Source: Methylobacter sp.
GTDB lineage: Bacteria > Pseudomonadota > Gammaproteobacteria > Methylococcales > Methylomonadaceae
Length of the DNA: 64,000 bases
NCBI GenBank assembly: GCA_030679035.1
Contig: JAUXTH010000144.1
Coordinates: 31,052 to 95,051 of the forward strand
Reading direction: 5' to 3'
A program made the translations under genes and the position numbers. Shown piece after piece: positions 34,206 to 44,800 of this stretch (position 1 is the first letter of the stretch; the number at the start of each line of letters is the position of its first letter). The notes under the pieces were generated by a model. It was given only the letters and a program-made list of their open reading frames with translations. It was not told where the DNA came from and did not search any database.

Positions 34206-36356
34206 TTAGCCTCGAATTTCTTCAATATTTTTTCTTTCACAAATTACACAGGATTGACGATGATTGCACGAACAGCGAATAATTCTTGCGTCGTCAATAG
34301 TTGGCTTATTAATTAACATACGTGGATAGTGTGCTGGATTCGAAAGGGTATATACCATTCCTGCCTTAACATCTAAGATAGATTCAACACCTTGAATTTC
34401 GTCATGCGTTAAAAAAAGAATTACTTGCGTTCCTTCTTCAAGAGTTTTCTTAAGTACTGATTGTTTAACATAGCCTGACATCATACCTAATGGGGTATCA
34501 ATTACATTTGGTGCTTTAACTTCACTTACTTTTGTTAAAGCTAAGATAAACGCCAAAGTAATTGCTCTTCTTGATGCACCATTCAAATCTTGATCAGGAT
34601 TGAGTTTATGTCCATGTGGCCCATAAACCAAAATATCAAAATCTTCGGTAAGTTCAGCTTTAGTAATCATAGTTAGATTATTAGCATCTGGATCAGAACC
34701 AATCATATCCAGAAATATTCTATTCATTTCATGACTTACATTTCTAACTTCATCTTTTCTTAGCCGATCAAATACCTGCTCAAAAACAGTTTTAGTGAGC
34801 CGAGATAACTTTAATTTATCGGTTGAATCATCTTTTTTGTCTAATTTACCTTCAACGGAATCACGTTCTTTTTTATAATCTGACTGCCTTTCTTTCCCAT
34901 CTTTAATTTGTTCCAACAACTGACCAACTTTAACACGAGCATCATTTAATTTTTTTATTAATGATGATTCACTTACGCGTAATTGTACAATTTGATCGTC
35001 TTTGATTAAATCAATTTCAGCATTTTTTATATCTAATTCGACTTTAAAATTTCTTGCATCAGTACTCCTATTCTCATAATCATTGAAGAATGAATCATAT
35101 TTTTTCATCCATACATCTGTTACTGAAGCATCAAAACTACTTGCTTTCTCACTATAAAATAAGCTGCTTGCAGCTTCTTGAAGTTCATCTGCACTGCGAC
35201 TACTTTCAATTTTCTGCTTAATTGACTGCTGCCTTTTAAGTCCTTCTGGAGATTCTTCAGTTAGTACTGCACCACAAAAGCAAGATGTTCGCGTTAAAAG
35301 CTCTTCAAGTATTGGAATGTTAACTTTAGGTAATTCTTTCTTTTTATGTAGCCTATCAAGAATTTCATATCCTTTATTTGCTGACGTAGCGATCATTGAA
35401 GCAGCAAGATCACCGTCTCTCAGCAATGAAGATAATTGTTGCAATGCTTTATCTGCTGCCTCGTTATTTCGATTAATGTGTGTTTCACAAATCTTAATAT
35501 CACTTACTAGCTTTGATTTATCACCTAGCTTTAAAATATTTTCAATTTTTTTCTTTGTTTGAATTAATGTAATTTCGCCATTTTGTATTTCACTTTCAAA
35601 ACCAATAAGTTTATCTTCCCATTCGGCGATATCTTCATCATAACCCTCGATTTTGTCATTTAGACTTTCTAGTTTATCACTATAATTTGTATTATCTATA
35701 CGAGCTGAAAATCTCTTAGCGGCTAAATCTAAGTGTTTAATGGTTGTTTCTAATACTTGCAAGCCTAACAACGCTTCTACTGCATCTCTTACGCGCTTCC
35801 TTTTTACTCCCTGAGTAGCAGCGGATTCAATAAATGACATCGCGCTATCACCATCAGTAAAATAAACATCTTTTAGTGCTACAGGAATGCTGTTTTCAAT
35901 GATTGATCTGACATTTGAGTCAAGTACCCTCTCTGATCCTTGTTTAGTTATTTCGTTTAACGTTAAAATTTCTGATTCTCGCTTTACATACTCATCAGAA
36001 GATGGATATTCAATACAGCTTCGTATAAGGCGGTAGTGAACTGTCTTTATTTCTTGCTTACCTTTTCCTATAGAAACTATTTGATCAGTTTCAAAGTCAA
36101 TTTCAACAGAAATCTCTACTTTTCGCTCTCCTCTTGATACTGCGTCAGATGGGTAAAGAGGGTATTTTTTACCCTTATTTGGAAGTGCTTTATCCGAACC
36201 ATAAAATCCCCAAATCAAAGCGGTTTCAGAAGTGGTTTTCCCAGATTCATTTGCTGCTCTGATAACGGTAAGAGGTTTATTAGTATCCGTTGAGAAATCA
36301 AGGGATAAGTCTTTTAAAAGACGAAAATTTTTAAACCGTGCGCTAATTAATTTCAT
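34206..36356 (-). CDS. dndD: DndD-like SMC/Rad50-type ATPase
   Basis: 716 aa. The N-terminal ABC half is KLISARFKNFRLLKDLSLDFSTDTNKPLTVIRAANESGKTTSETALIWGFYG, with Walker A AANESGKT. A long coiled coil (about 215-520) carries a hinge-like Cys pair (TSCFCGAV), and the C-terminal half has LNGASRRAITLAFILAL (signature-like), APNVIDTPLGMMSGY (Walker B region) and LFLTHDEI. DndD is the ATPase of the phosphorothioation complex, thought to expose or nick the DNA backbone. The end carries RIIRCSCNHRQSCVICERK, a likely zinc-binding tail. Start overlaps the preceding small gene by 4 nt. Confidence 0.85.
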   Translation of the reverse strand: MKLISARFKNFRLLKDLSLDFSTDTNKPLTVIRAANESGKTTSETALIWGFYGSDKALPNKGKKYPLYPSDAVSRGERKVEISVEIDFETDQIVSIGKGKQEIKTVHYRLIRSCIEYPSSDEYVKRESEILTLNEITKQGSERVLDSNVRSIIENSIPVALKDVYFTDGDSAMSFIESAATQGVKRKRVRDAVEALLGLQVLETTIKHLDLAAKRFSARIDNTNYSDKLESLNDKIEGYDEDIAEWEDKLIGFESEIQNGEITLIQTKKKIENILKLGDKSKLVSDIKICETHINRNNEAADKALQQLSSLLRDGDLAASMIATSANKGYEILDRLHKKKELPKVNIPILEELLTRTSCFCGAVLTEESPEGLKRQQSIKQKIESSRSADELQEAASSLFYSEKASSFDASVTDVWMKKYDSFFNDYENRSTDARNFKVELDIKNAEIDLIKDDQIVQLRVSESSLIKKLNDARVKVGQLLEQIKDGKERQSDYKKERDSVEGKLDKKDDSTDKLKLSRLTKTVFEQVFDRLRKDEVRNVSHEMNRIFLDMIGSDPDANNLTMITKAELTEDFDILVYGPHGHKLNPDQDLNGASRRAITLAFILALTKVSEVKAPNVIDTPLGMMSGYVKQSVLKKTLEEGTQVILFLTHDEIQGVESILDVKAGMVYTLSNPAHYPRMLINKPTIDDARIIRCSCNHRQSCVICERKNIEEIRG

Positions 36357-36577
36357 TCATTTACCTCATTACCTGAAATATCAGAAGAAGCCAAACTAAT
36401 TTCAGTCATGATTTCATCGACCATTTTTTGTGAACTGATAGCATCGATACTAGATTCTAATGTATATAACTTATTACTTAGTTTAGACAGTCTCTCTTTT
36501 TGAGAGTTTGACAAGACAGAAATTTTATTTACTTCCTGGTCAATTAAATCTGCCATTTTTTTATAATTAATACTCAT
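36353..36577 (-). CDS. Small coiled-coil protein in the phosphorothioation operon
   Basis: 74 aa: MSINYKKMADLIDQEVNKISVLSNSQKERLSKLSNKLYTLESSIDAISSQKMVDEIMTEI. Helical heptad pattern, acidic, no Cys, no signal peptide; not recognised. It is tightly coupled (2 bp after the helicase gene, 4-nt overlap with dndD), so it is probably a subunit or assembly partner of the DndD or helicase protein. Confidence 0.6.
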   Translation of the reverse strand: MSINYKKMADLIDQEVNKISVLSNSQKERLSKLSNKLYTLESSIDAISSQKMVDEIMTEISLASSDISGNEVNE

Positions 36578-36579
36578 CG

Positions 36580-38688
36580 TTACTCCATTAATTCCAATAG
36601 TTGTTCAACAATATCCGCAGTACCGCCCTTTTCTAAACCATTTTGACTGAGTGAATCAAAAAACTGCACTCGACTGAGTTCGCCTATAATTAAGCTTTTA
36701 AGATCAGAATCAATAACATCATTATGATGCGCAGGTATAACTACAAAATCATGTATAACGGCTTTAACTTTATTTGTTTTAGATGATTGTCGTAAAACAC
36801 GCCCCAAACGCTGGACCCATTGACGTCTAACTGTATTACTTGCGAGTAAAAATGCAGTTTCAGTTTGAGGAATATTAAATCCTTCATCTAATACTCGTTT
36901 AGAAGTTAAAACTTGTAATTCATCGGAATCAAACTCCTTAATAATATTTTTCAACTGTTTTTTATTTGCCGTTTCTTCAGCAGTAATTTGATGAAAACTT
37001 ATATGTCTATTAATTAAAAGTGCATTTACCGCATTAATTTGTTCAGGGTATTTGTCAGTACAAAAAATTAAAGTTCTTTTAACGGCATCTTTATTTTGTG
37101 GTAGTGCTGCAGCTAAAGCAGCTATTTTACCTCCGGCACTTTCAACTATTCTCCGCCGCTTTAAACAAAGAAGTTTCCATCGCTCCTTTTCATTTGTGCC
37201 GTCAGGTAATTCAAACGCATAACTTAATCGTCGTATTTCATAAGTTAATTCAGCCCATTCATTTTCTTCATTCTCATCAAGAGTCACTGAATGGACATGA
37301 TAATCAAAGGGGACTAAACAGACACCAATCGCATCTTTTAAGCCAAATTCATAAACGACAGGACCAAAATAATCTAATAAAAATTGTGTTCCTATTTCAT
37401 CAAATTGACGTATAAAGGTTGCAGAAAGTCCTAAGCGATATTTAAATATATCAGGTGCTGCATTCTGAAAACCGATGCTACCAAGGTTATGAACTTCATC
37501 TCCAATCAGCATTAACGCAGTACTCTTTTCAGCTTTTTCTAATAGACCAATAAATCGATTTGACTTTAACCCATCATGCGTAGCAATAAGTACTTCACAC
37601 TTGGCATTACCTAATCGTAAGCGTCTGACACAAGTGTTAACCTGCTGACCTAGTTGATTAGATGGCAGACTTTGAGAATTTACTGGATCAACACAAAATT
37701 TTCTAACATCATCAGACCACTGATCTAATAATGCTACTGTGGGAACCGCTATAATAATTAGTAGAGACTTTTCTTGATTAGCAACAATTGACGCCGCTAC
37801 TAAAGATGTTAATGTCTTCCCACCCCCAGTAGCAATTGATAAAATTCCGCGCCCATCATTAGCAAGCCAAGAATCTATGGCCTTTCCTTGGTGAGCAAAG
37901 TTCCCCGACGTGTAGTTAAGCCAATGAGGAATAATTAATTTTTGCTGCGAATAACTTGATAAATTTTCACTTTCTACAATACCGACTAATTGATTCATAA
38001 GAAGTGAATTTATGTCATCGGTATTATCTAATTGTTCGTATACAGTTAATAAGAAATCGATTGTCGACTTATTAAGCGAAATAGTTTCTAATCCTTTATA
38101 ATGACCGTCCCAAATTGTTTGAAAAGTACTTTTTATTTTATCAACAACGTTTTCTGATGAAGTATTTTCCCATGATTTATTAACTGCAATTTGTTCAAAA
38201 TTTCTTGAAATTCCGGATTGAGTTGCATTTACTGAGCCATGAATTGCTATAGTGCCAAGTGATGTTTCAAATAACCAGCATTTAGTATGAAACAAACCTT
38301 GATTTTGTATGGCTATTTTAAGTGTAAGTTTTTTTGTAGCTATTAAATAACTAAGGGCTTCCACTGTTTTGTATTTAAATGAATCTTCCGTTAATTCGAA
38401 GTCAGGAAATAAAATAGGAATAAAATTAGCATCGATATCTATTGCCTTTTTAATTGCTGCCAAATCTTGTTCTGAAAAATTTGGACTGACAATAAATTGA
38501 ATTTCTTCATTGACATTTGCATTCATGAAGTATATTAAAGACTGTGCCAATTCACTGAGAACGCTACTTGAGAAATAACCAGACATGCAGCGTATAGAAT
38601 TAGAACTTCGAGCAATTGGCATAAATAACTCTTTATCTAAATCATGCTCAGCTGAAAAATATATATTCTTTAATTCATTTAAATTCAT
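36580..38688 (-). CDS. PLD-domain plus superfamily 2 helicase, phosphorothioation-linked
   Basis: 702 aa. The N-terminal phospholipase-D-like region (1-200) includes QGLFHTKCWLFETSLGTIAIHGSVNATQSGISRNFEQ, close to an HxK...GSxN motif, a nuclease fold. The helicase core has Walker A SIATGGGKTLTSLVAAS (about 290), LMLIGDEVHNLGS (DEVH box), LGLSATFIRQFDE and motif VI VRRQWVQRLGRVLRQSS. Helicases of this PLD architecture accompany the DUF4007-type phosphorothioation systems described as DndCDEA-PbeABCD. It may act on unmodified invading DNA. It lies 99 bp downstream of the kinase gene. Confidence 0.82.
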   Translation of the reverse strand: MNLNELKNIYFSAEHDLDKELFMPIARSSNSIRCMSGYFSSSVLSELAQSLIYFMNANVNEEIQFIVSPNFSEQDLAAIKKAIDIDANFIPILFPDFELTEDSFKYKTVEALSYLIATKKLTLKIAIQNQGLFHTKCWLFETSLGTIAIHGSVNATQSGISRNFEQIAVNKSWENTSSENVVDKIKSTFQTIWDGHYKGLETISLNKSTIDFLLTVYEQLDNTDDINSLLMNQLVGIVESENLSSYSQQKLIIPHWLNYTSGNFAHQGKAIDSWLANDGRGILSIATGGGKTLTSLVAASIVANQEKSLLIIIAVPTVALLDQWSDDVRKFCVDPVNSQSLPSNQLGQQVNTCVRRLRLGNAKCEVLIATHDGLKSNRFIGLLEKAEKSTALMLIGDEVHNLGSIGFQNAAPDIFKYRLGLSATFIRQFDEIGTQFLLDYFGPVVYEFGLKDAIGVCLVPFDYHVHSVTLDENEENEWAELTYEIRRLSYAFELPDGTNEKERWKLLCLKRRRIVESAGGKIAALAAALPQNKDAVKRTLIFCTDKYPEQINAVNALLINRHISFHQITAEETANKKQLKNIIKEFDSDELQVLTSKRVLDEGFNIPQTETAFLLASNTVRRQWVQRLGRVLRQSSKTNKVKAVIHDFVVIPAHHNDVIDSDLKSLIIGELSRVQFFDSLSQNGLEKGGTADIVEQLLELME

Positions 38689-38787
38689 GCTTATTACAAT
38701 ATAAAAAATACATCATCATAGTTCGTTTCAATAATTAAAAAATTTAATACAATTATCGAAATTTTGTCATTTTTTATTTAATTAATT

Positions 38788-39651
38788 TTATAAATATATT
38801 GCATTTTCTATTTGTTTTGAAAACTCTAAACCATCTTTTGGGCGTATTTTTCTATCATAATGAAGTGCTTTGAATATCGGTTCAAATAAGTGTTCAGGCC
38901 CATGCCAATCATTTCTTGTTAATACACCCGTTGGATGGGTTTTATTAACAATAAACCAAAAAACTGCTGCTAATTGAAAAACATCCGATGATTTATCTAT
39001 TGCATCACTTTTACCAACACTACGATTATTTGCTTCTGGTGACATCCAAAATCTAGGGCCTACTGTTTCATATGTTTTAGTAAGTTGTTCGGTATCATCA
39101 TCTAAGAAAGTACATAAACCAAAATCACTTAACAACCATCGTTCACCTAAAATTAGAATATTATTAGGTTTAATATCACGATGAATAGCATATTGATGTA
39201 AATTAGCTAATGCCTTTGTTAGTCCATAAAACTGAGCAGAAAAAACCTCATTTCCTAGGTTATTATTTTTAATGTGATTATAAAGACTATCTTCTGCTAA
39301 TTCCATAATAACAAAAGGAATATTTACTGATGTTTTGTTCTTGTCTTTAATAGAATCTGCTTCAATTTCTCCATGATCTATATAGGTAATTGAATGTTCA
39401 TGCTGTAATGTCTCCAGGAGTTTTTGTTCCCGTAAAAAGCGTTTTAATCTATTACCTCTATTATCTAATTGAAATTTAATAGCATATTCATCGCCAGTAA
39501 TGCTATTAAGGCATTTATGTACAACACCATTGCCACCTGCGTTAATTCTATCGGTTATTTCATATTGATGGCCTGAGTTAGCCTCTAATGTATCACTAAC
39601 TGAACAATAATATTTACCTAATTCTTGTCCAAGAAATAAATCAATATTCAT
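38788..39651 (-). CDS. Hanks-type Ser/Thr protein kinase embedded in the defence operon
   Basis: 287 aa, single kinase domain, no membrane segment. Gly loop INAGGNGVVHKC (about 35), VAIK-type Lys in DEYAIKFQ, catalytic loop AIHRDIKPNNILIL, DFG in LLSDFGLCTF, and activation segment to VGPRFWMSPEAN with SSDVFQLAAVFWFIV. All key catalytic residues are present, so it should be active. Its start overlaps the DUF262 gene stop by 4 nt, so the two are co-translated and probably work together. Substrate unknown; the DUF262 protein or the DndD/helicase proteins are candidates. Confidence 0.85.
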   Translation of the reverse strand: MNIDLFLGQELGKYYCSVSDTLEANSGHQYEITDRINAGGNGVVHKCLNSITGDEYAIKFQLDNRGNRLKRFLREQKLLETLQHEHSITYIDHGEIEADSIKDKNKTSVNIPFVIMELAEDSLYNHIKNNNLGNEVFSAQFYGLTKALANLHQYAIHRDIKPNNILILGERWLLSDFGLCTFLDDDTEQLTKTYETVGPRFWMSPEANNRSVGKSDAIDKSSDVFQLAAVFWFIVNKTHPTGVLTRNDWHGPEHLFEPIFKALHYDRKIRPKDGLEFSKQIENAIYL

Positions 39652-40997
39652 AATTGTTCTTCATCATCAGTATTTTTAAACAAATCTTGCTGGTTTGAAT
39701 TTATAGATCGCTCTATAAAGTAGTCAGAATCTTCTTGGTAACACTTGGCATGTATCCATTCAGAATTGCTTATTTGAAACGCTGTAGTGCCAACTGGCCA
39801 AACAAGAATTAGCTCTTCCAAAGACGCATCTTCTATCTCATGGTCACAAACAGAACAGGTATAAACACCTGATGGACAACCAAAGAGACCACCCCCACTG
39901 GCAACAAAATCTAAATCAAGAGATATTGAAGCAAACGAATGTTCATCTTCATTTACGACAGGAGGTATGCTTTTATACGTTCCAGATAATATTTTCTTTA
40001 TAAAGTTCTGACGCCAAAGACGACTTGACCTTGAATTAGCGTCTGATAAACAACGTGTTGCATATTCTCTTAAAGGCCCTACAATTGAATGGGGTGCAAT
40101 ATTATTATCTAGCGACTTTAAATCTTCCTGTAGGTAAGATAAATCTTTACCATTTAATGAATAACCATCCTTATGTATTGAATCTATTGCCAAGAATAAA
40201 GAATAGAAGTCAGACTTTTGACGAAAACGTGTTTCGGCAATACCTTTTGTATTATTTGAAAATAATTTCTCTATATCATCGAGAATAAATAAAAACCTTT
40301 GTTTAACTGCATTTAAGTCAGAACTATCCCATTGTGCATAGTTTTGATAATAATCATCTAAGGTTTGTTTTTTATCCTGTGCGCTATTTATTAAGCCTGC
40401 TAATAATTCAGAAATATATTCTACATCACCTAGCCTTCTTAAATTAGCAAGAGAAAATATTTTTGTATTAGACCAATAGCTTTCTAAAGCTAGTTTTTCA
40501 GATAAATCTAAAAACTTACTACCATGAAAATCGGCTCTCCTTAGTTCTTGTTTATTCAATGAGACAGTATACTTATTAACTCTTAAATAAATTTCTCTAA
40601 GTTCAATATCTGAAAATCCTTTAAATTCATTAAAATCTATTGAGTAAGCAAAAAATTCATCTTTTATAGATAAAGGTAAATCTTTAAAAAAAGTATTTTT
40701 ATATTCACCTTCATACGGTAGTTTCAAGCAAAAATCATTACGTAAAAACCCAAGAATGGCACTAATTCTTTGTTGTCCATCAATAACAGTACGATAAGTG
40801 CGCTCTTCTTTAATGATATTAGAGACAAATATCTTAGGCATGGGTATGTTACCTAAAATAGTATCTATTAACATAACGCGAGCTGCTGGGCTCCAAACCT
40901 CTTTCCTCTGATAATCAGGCCGTAATATTAGTCTCTCATTTTCAAACCAATCTCTAATATCTGAAATAGGGTGAGGGCTTGAGTTCCATTTTTTCAT
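39648..40997 (-). CDS. DUF262 (ParB-like NTPase/nuclease fold) protein with C-terminal Cys motif
   Basis: 449 aa. The N-terminal DUF262 domain is plain: DIRDWFENERLILRPDYQRKEVWSPAARVMLIDTILGNIPMPKIFVSNI...YRTVIDGQQRISAILGFLRND, with the IDGQQR nucleotide-binding motif. DUF262 occurs in GmrSD and in SspE, a phosphorothioation-sensing defence effector. Unlike SspE, no DUF1524 HNH domain is visible. The C-terminus instead carries GVYTCSVCDHEIEDAS...SNSEWIHAKCY, a probable zinc finger or broken HNH. It lies 16 bp after dndC and 4-nt overlaps the kinase gene. Confidence 0.82.
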   Translation of the reverse strand: MKKWNSSPHPISDIRDWFENERLILRPDYQRKEVWSPAARVMLIDTILGNIPMPKIFVSNIIKEERTYRTVIDGQQRISAILGFLRNDFCLKLPYEGEYKNTFFKDLPLSIKDEFFAYSIDFNEFKGFSDIELREIYLRVNKYTVSLNKQELRRADFHGSKFLDLSEKLALESYWSNTKIFSLANLRRLGDVEYISELLAGLINSAQDKKQTLDDYYQNYAQWDSSDLNAVKQRFLFILDDIEKLFSNNTKGIAETRFRQKSDFYSLFLAIDSIHKDGYSLNGKDLSYLQEDLKSLDNNIAPHSIVGPLREYATRCLSDANSRSSRLWRQNFIKKILSGTYKSIPPVVNEDEHSFASISLDLDFVASGGGLFGCPSGVYTCSVCDHEIEDASLEELILVWPVGTTAFQISNSEWIHAKCYQEDSDYFIERSINSNQQDLFKNTDDEEQL

Positions 40998-41013
40998 ATT
41001 ATTAAGTCCATAG

Positions 41014-41811
41014 TCACAGCATACAAATCAGGCAGCCATCGTCTTTATCATCGTCATCGTCGTCCAAAACAGAATCCATTAAGTTTTTAGATTTTTTTAC
41101 TTTACTGTTGCTTAAAGCAAATTTTTCTTTTATTTCATCCTTACGCGCAAAAACTTCGTCTAAAGTTTCTCCTTGAGACCATGTGTAGCTCTTTCCTGTT
41201 GCCTCATCATATTTTTCAAACTTTTTAGCAGCTTCAAATAGTTCGGGATGATTTTCTTGTAACCCAATCCATTCAATTTTTCGTTGAAAAAAACAAAAAT
41301 AACAACCTGAACGACTTCTCCATTCATAATATTTAGGCAGTCCGAGACCTGATTCATTAAGAATATTAATAATATCCTCTCGTACTAATCCATCTTCTTT
41401 AAATGGGAAACGAGCTTGTATAGTTGGTTTACTGGATAGATAACCATCTCTTTGCGGCTCATCTGCACGAATTCCGACGTAGCTAATGACCTGATCGTCA
41501 CCAGCAAAGTCTTCAAATGGTTTAAGTTTTAAATTAATCGTACACCAACGTTGTTGGGCTGACGGCAAATAGTCTTTATGTAACTTTAAGTAATAATCAA
41601 AATCTCGCCCCGCATTAATACGGATGATTTCTTTACCTAAATAATCTTCCATCAAATTTACAAATGCTAATGTCTCAGGTAATTCAGCACCTGTATCTGC
41701 AAAAAAGTACTCCATTTCCGGTACTTTATCGCGCATATAAATAGCCAAGGCAGCACTATCTTTACCACCAGATATGCCTAATAAATGTCTTATTGGTTTA
41801 TTATTGTCCAT
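41014..41811 (-). CDS. dndC: Short DndC-like PAPS-reductase-family protein
   Basis: 265 aa. ATP-pyrophosphatase P-loop LLGISGGKDSAALAIYM, TGAELPETLAFVNLMEDYLG, YLPSAQQRWCTINLKLKPFEDF and RSGCYFCFFQRKIEWIGLQENHPELFEAAKKFE. The Cys residues at WCT, GCYFC and the C-terminal CLICML could bind an iron-sulfur cluster. DndC activates the DNA backbone for sulfur insertion, with sulfur from DndA. It is much shorter than the usual bacterial DndC (well over 400 aa) and has an odd acidic tail (DSVLDDDDDDKDDG). It begins 65 bp downstream of the giant ATPase gene. Confidence 0.8.
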   Translation of the reverse strand: MDNNKPIRHLLGISGGKDSAALAIYMRDKVPEMEYFFADTGAELPETLAFVNLMEDYLGKEIIRINAGRDFDYYLKLHKDYLPSAQQRWCTINLKLKPFEDFAGDDQVISYVGIRADEPQRDGYLSSKPTIQARFPFKEDGLVREDIINILNESGLGLPKYYEWRSRSGCYFCFFQRKIEWIGLQENHPELFEAAKKFEKYDEATGKSYTWSQGETLDEVFARKDEIKEKFALSNSKVKKSKNLMDSVLDDDDDDKDDGCLICML

Positions 41812-41876
41812 GGCTTTTTATACGTTTATTTTGAATGAAAGGCCTTATTATTTTTGAAAATAAGCTAACCACTAGG

Positions 41877-44800
41877 TTAACCAACTTCACTAAGGAGTTG
41901 GGCAATTATTGCCAGTTTTAATTGTTTGTCGGCCTGTTTAAAATCTTGCTGAGCTTTAACAATGGACCTCGCCTGCTCTCTAAGTTGCGGATTTAAATAC
42001 GCCACTTGATCAGTTTCTCCGTCTTTGTTGACTACCCTAAATACAGTGACTTGGGTGTCTGCATTAGCTTGCAATTGATGCGCACGAACCACTGCTAATT
42101 GCTCCAATCGGCCACACAAGTCGATAAGACGATATTCTGCCTCCAAGCTATTATTTTGCAGCCATTTATCAGGAGGCATTTTCCCCAGGAAAGCAGCAAC
42201 TGATTCCAGCCAAGCCTCGTCAGTTTCTTTGTTGTTCTGCAGCCTTAAGATAAAAGCTTTAAGGCCTTGCAAATCAACGGTGTATTTTTCTAATCCAACA
42301 TACTTTTGGGCTATCGTAGCTCGTAGTTCGGCAAGACTTAACTCAGTCGATTCTTTAAGCGCAACGGCAAGCTGGTCTTTAAAGTTTTTAAGGAGATTTT
42401 GATAAGCCTGGTTTAGAACATTTAGATGTCTGACCAATTCATTTAAAAAATCATTTGGATTGTTGTTAGCTAAGTCATTTCCAATATACGATGGATAGCC
42501 ACACGCCATCGGCAACGTTTCAAATAAGAGGGTCATGGGGCTTTGCGTACTCTGAAACGCATCACGTACCGCAATGGTTTGTGCATCCAGGGATTTTGTT
42601 GCAAGCGTGTATTGAGGTAACTGGCCAATAAACTTCGCCAGGGGCTTGACGATATCGAGCAAGGTACTTTCTTCAGGTACTTTCCCAATCAGTTTTTCCA
42701 GGTAGCTATTAAACAGGTCTGCCCTTATGCCTGTAAAGTCAAAAGCTTCAACAGAAAATAGTTCAGGCCGTTTAGCTAAAATCTCAAAAAGCTCTTGGCT
42801 AGCCAGTGGGCAAAATACGCCGCTTTCATACAGTGCTAACGATCTTTGATTAGCCAAATAGTAGGCGATAAAAATTAATGACGACACGCCTTTTTGGACT
42901 CCATATGGCGGCTTTTCCATAAGCGCATAGATATCCATCAGCGACGTTGGCGCAGAACTGCCCGCCAATAACTTTCTGATACGATCCCAGACCTTTACAA
43001 ATTGATATTTATTGTCATCAGACGGATTAACCAGCTGCCAGACATCGTTCTTTTTGATATGTATGCCTGGTTCTTTAAACACGGCACGGTAAATGGTTTT
43101 CTCAGCGGGATATTTGTTACTATCAAAGCCGAGATCTTCTAAATGGCTTTTGGATAATAATGCAGCTATCAGTTTATTTTTAGCGCCATTGGCTTGCCCT
43201 GAAACTTTGTTGCGATTTACAAGTTCATTTTTAACCCAGGGTGCTTGGTCATAAACCGTTTCTAACACTTTGGATAATTGATGTTGTAATGCGCGCCGTG
43301 TAGCTAACTTCAAACGCTTGCCTTGCCAAAACCATTGATTGGCTTCGGGTTCCTCAAGATATTGATTCAGTAATTCCAATTCGGTCTGCTTAATAGTGGC
43401 CAACCGATCTTTCAATTCCCTTTGTGCGACCGGATCAGATTTAATCTCTGCGCGTTCGGATTGAATGTTTTCTAAAGCAATAGCCTCAGTAACAATGGCT
43501 TTTAATTGAGCGGCGTTATCGCATAAAACGTAAATGCTTAATGGATTGCCATGTTCCTTTACTAAGCCCTCAAATTTGGCTTTATCGTCTTGGCTCTCAG
43601 ATAAGAAAAAGAGAATCCTGGGATGATCGGTATTTTTGTGAAAATCCTGCTTGCTTGCTGAGTCGATGTAAAAAGGACTAAACACTCGCAATGTGGCGTT
43701 TTGGATCGAATATTTCCTTGCGACTACAGGTGGCAACTTGTTTCGATGTGTAAGCGTATCCGCTAAATTGAAACGCCCTAACTGTTGAATGGTTTCTTGT
43801 AAGACTACTTCCAGGTCAAAATCACTACCTTCCCATATCCGATATTCGGAACTGAATTGTCGGTAGTTGATGATGGACTTGTTTTGTAGGTTAGTCAGCA
43901 GTTGATCAACATCAACGGACTTTGGAAAACACAAAGTTAATAATTCTTTACTCGCTTTGAACCCCGCCTGACTCCCTATAATATTAAACAGGCCTATGGT
44001 TTTTACCAGTTGGTTTTCTAAATCGTCTGCATCACCTAAGCGTTCTAAAGCGGTAATGACCTCCGCCCAGCGCCTGTGTGTAAGATGATCGGTAGTTGAT
44101 GAGGGTTGATTTTGAATGAAGTATTCAAAAATCTCCCAAGGAAAAACCCAATCGCCTACGGTTTTTAATCGTTGTATGCCGTGTTTAAATCCAAAGTATT
44201 CCTGGCTGCCCAAGTAGCTGAATAAGGTTCTTTCGTTTTGAGCAACTTTTTGGCAGAGTGTCGGTAAGATTAACGCAGCAATAGGATGCAACGGATAACA
44301 CTGGCTTAGAATTTCTATGGCGGGCAAAATATTAAGCCCAGGTAATAATGCATTTTGCTGATTTAAAATATCAACAATTCCGGTAGTTTGAAGTTTTATA
44401 TCTTGCAGCTGGTCTGTTGTTAACTGGTTACGAAACGCAGCAGCAATGACGCGTAAAGTTTGTTCTGCTGACTCAAGGAAGGGTACGCTCTCAAATCGAC
44501 CTTGTACTTTGACCCATTCATTTTTTAGATTGGCTCCCAAGCCTTTTGAATACTGCTCAAAGGCCTGATGCATCAATACCACTAAAAGAATATTCGCATC
44601 GCTACCGTCATAAGCAACTTCGGCAAGCGCTTGCAGTAAGAAAATATCGTTTGCCCCTAAATGTCGGGCTTCGTACTCCAAAAATTTGCCTAATTCATCA
44701 ATAACGATGAGTATGCCTTTACCTGATTTTTTACTAACCGCCAGTTGTAATTTTTTCAGCAACGTTATGATGATGGAGGTTGTTAATGGCTCAAGCCGCG

